Positions 6,350-6,914 of a stretch of 6,914 nt of DNA are shown here, one piece after another; position 1 is the first letter of the stretch; the number at the start of each line of letters is the position of its first letter. A program made the position numbers and the translations under genes. The DNA is taken from assembly GCA_937900165.1 (NCBI GenBank), contig CALCCX010000228.1, forward strand, positions 1 to 6,914. The letters are read 5' to 3'. Under the pieces are notes generated by a model, which was not told where the DNA came from, did no database searches, and saw only the letters and a program-made list of their open reading frames with translations. This stretch comes from an uncultured Acidimicrobiia bacterium (GTDB taxonomy: Bacteria; Actinomycetota; Acidimicrobiia; Spongiisociales; Spongiisociaceae).

Positions 6350-6790
6350 ACCTCTCCGGGGTCGAGGAACTCCCTCAATGCGCGACCGAGAGCGACCGGA
6401 TTGTCCATGGACACTGCGTGCCCTGACCTGGGAATCGTGACCAACTCACCGGCGTGAGCAACGGCCAGCATCCTCTCTGCCTCCTCGTCTGAGACGAAGC
6501 TGTTCTCATCGGCGCGCACAAAGAGGACCGGTATGTGAAGCGATTCGAGGATCTCCCAGTAGTCGACTGCACGATGCGGCCGATGATCGTGGAAGTAGTC
6601 GTCGTGTTTGGTGTGCAACCGACCGGCCTCACCGGGCCTGACTGCCTGTGCGGCCACTGCTTCCACGATCTCTTCGCCCGGATGATCGCTTCTGTCTCGG
6701 ATGTATGCGATCACCTCAGCGTGAGTGGCATAACTCCTGGGGTGTCGAGCGAAGTCCGATTGGGATGCCGGGAAGGAAGGCGGAATGTCG
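6337..6790 (-). CDS. Alpha/beta hydrolase, C-terminal part (5' end missing)
   Basis: An open frame of 150 codons runs from the adapter junction at 6790 to TAG at 6339-6337 and stays open up to the junction. The gene is therefore truncated by the end of real sequence, and a GTG at 6714 is not its true start. Its last 70 residues fit the end of an alpha/beta-hydrolase fold: strand IPVLFVRADENSFVSDEEAE with a candidate catalytic acid (the Asp or Glu of ADEN), then LVTIPRSGHAVSMDNP with the catalytic-type His, and a closing helix ALGRALREFL. The nucleophile elbow (G-x-S-x-G) would lie in the missing part. The upstream piece, rich in His and Asp, is probably the cap domain. Substrate unknown. It converges on the P450 gene and need not belong to the same pathway. 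Its final codons overlap the right arm of the inverted repeat. Confidence 0.8.
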
Positions 6791-6848
6791 AGATCGGAAG
6801 AGCGTCGTGTAGGGAAAGAGTGTAGATCTCGGTGGTCGCCGTATCATT
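6791..6848. other. Illumina TruSeq universal adapter (sequencing contamination)
   Basis: From AGATCGGAAGAGCGTCGTGT through to GTATCATT these 58 bases are, by my recall of the adapter, the exact reverse complement of the TruSeq universal adapter. They are not genomic. They mark the point where a short library insert was read through and assembled into the contig end. Any reading frame crossing 6790 is an artefact; for example, a plus-strand frame ends in IGRASCRERV, the known translation of this adapter. Confidence 0.98.
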
Positions 6849-6914
6849 AAAAAAAAAAAGAAAGCAAAAAAAAAAAACAAAAAACTACACCATCTCGTAA
6901 CTCACATCATTCCC
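6849..6914. other. Post-adapter A-rich read-through noise
   Basis: This is a run of A interrupted by single G or C bases, followed by about 30 bases of unrelated sequence. It directly follows a complete adapter, which is what Illumina reads show after running past the end of the adapter. It should be treated as non-biological. The last 30 bases resemble nothing I recognise; they may be noise or flow-cell/index-related sequence. Confidence 0.92.

Noticed and set aside
1..6790. CRISPR arrays, tRNA or rRNA genes, integrase or transposase genes
   Set aside because: No regularly spaced repeats, RNA gene signatures or recombinase motifs were seen on either strand.
6535..6825. Plus-strand open frame of 96 codons
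   Set aside because: It runs antisense to the alpha/beta hydrolase and its last residues are translated Illumina adapter, so it is an artefact.
6849..6874. A-rich tract as a terminator or poly-A signal
   Set aside because: It directly follows a complete adapter and is read-through noise, not genomic DNA.

Overview
The window is GC-rich by eye, with short intergenic gaps and frequent GTG starts. This suggests an actinobacterium or a similar high-GC bacterium. The formylglycine-generating enzyme resembles the cytosolic mycobacterial/streptomycete type, which agrees. No taxon can be fixed from the sequence alone. The sequence looks like a short-read assembly contig: from 6791 to the end it is Illumina adapter followed by A-rich read-through noise, so only about 1-6790 is genomic.

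Left half (minus strand, read right to left): a LarA/DUF2088-family protein (2227-944), a NagB-family sugar-phosphate isomerase/deaminase (935-168) and the first 43 codons of a mannitol dehydrogenase/fructuronate reductase-family oxidoreductase (130 to the left edge). They are tightly spaced and look like one operon. Middle: a 264-bp divergent intergenic region (2228-2491). Right half (plus strand): a cytosolic type I sulfatase (2492-3910), its formylglycine-generating enzyme (3979-4899) and a cytochrome P450 (4985-6151). After a spacer (6152-6336) with a 15-bp perfect inverted repeat comes a convergent, 5'-truncated alpha/beta hydrolase (about 6790-6337).

The combined reading, which is inference, is a catabolic locus for a small, imported, sulfated and possibly O-methylated or otherwise modified sugar. 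The FGE matures the sulfatase, the sulfatase removes sulfate, and the P450 could remove another substituent. The LarA-like enzyme would racemise or epimerise a hydroxy acid or sugar acid, and the oxidoreductase and NagB-like enzyme would bring the product into central metabolism. No transporter, kinase, regulator or P450 redox partner is in the window. A shared operator-like motif, GACCGGTRCACCAAT followed by GCCGG, lies in the divergent intergenic region and just upstream of the P450. It suggests that both halves answer to one regulator encoded elsewhere.
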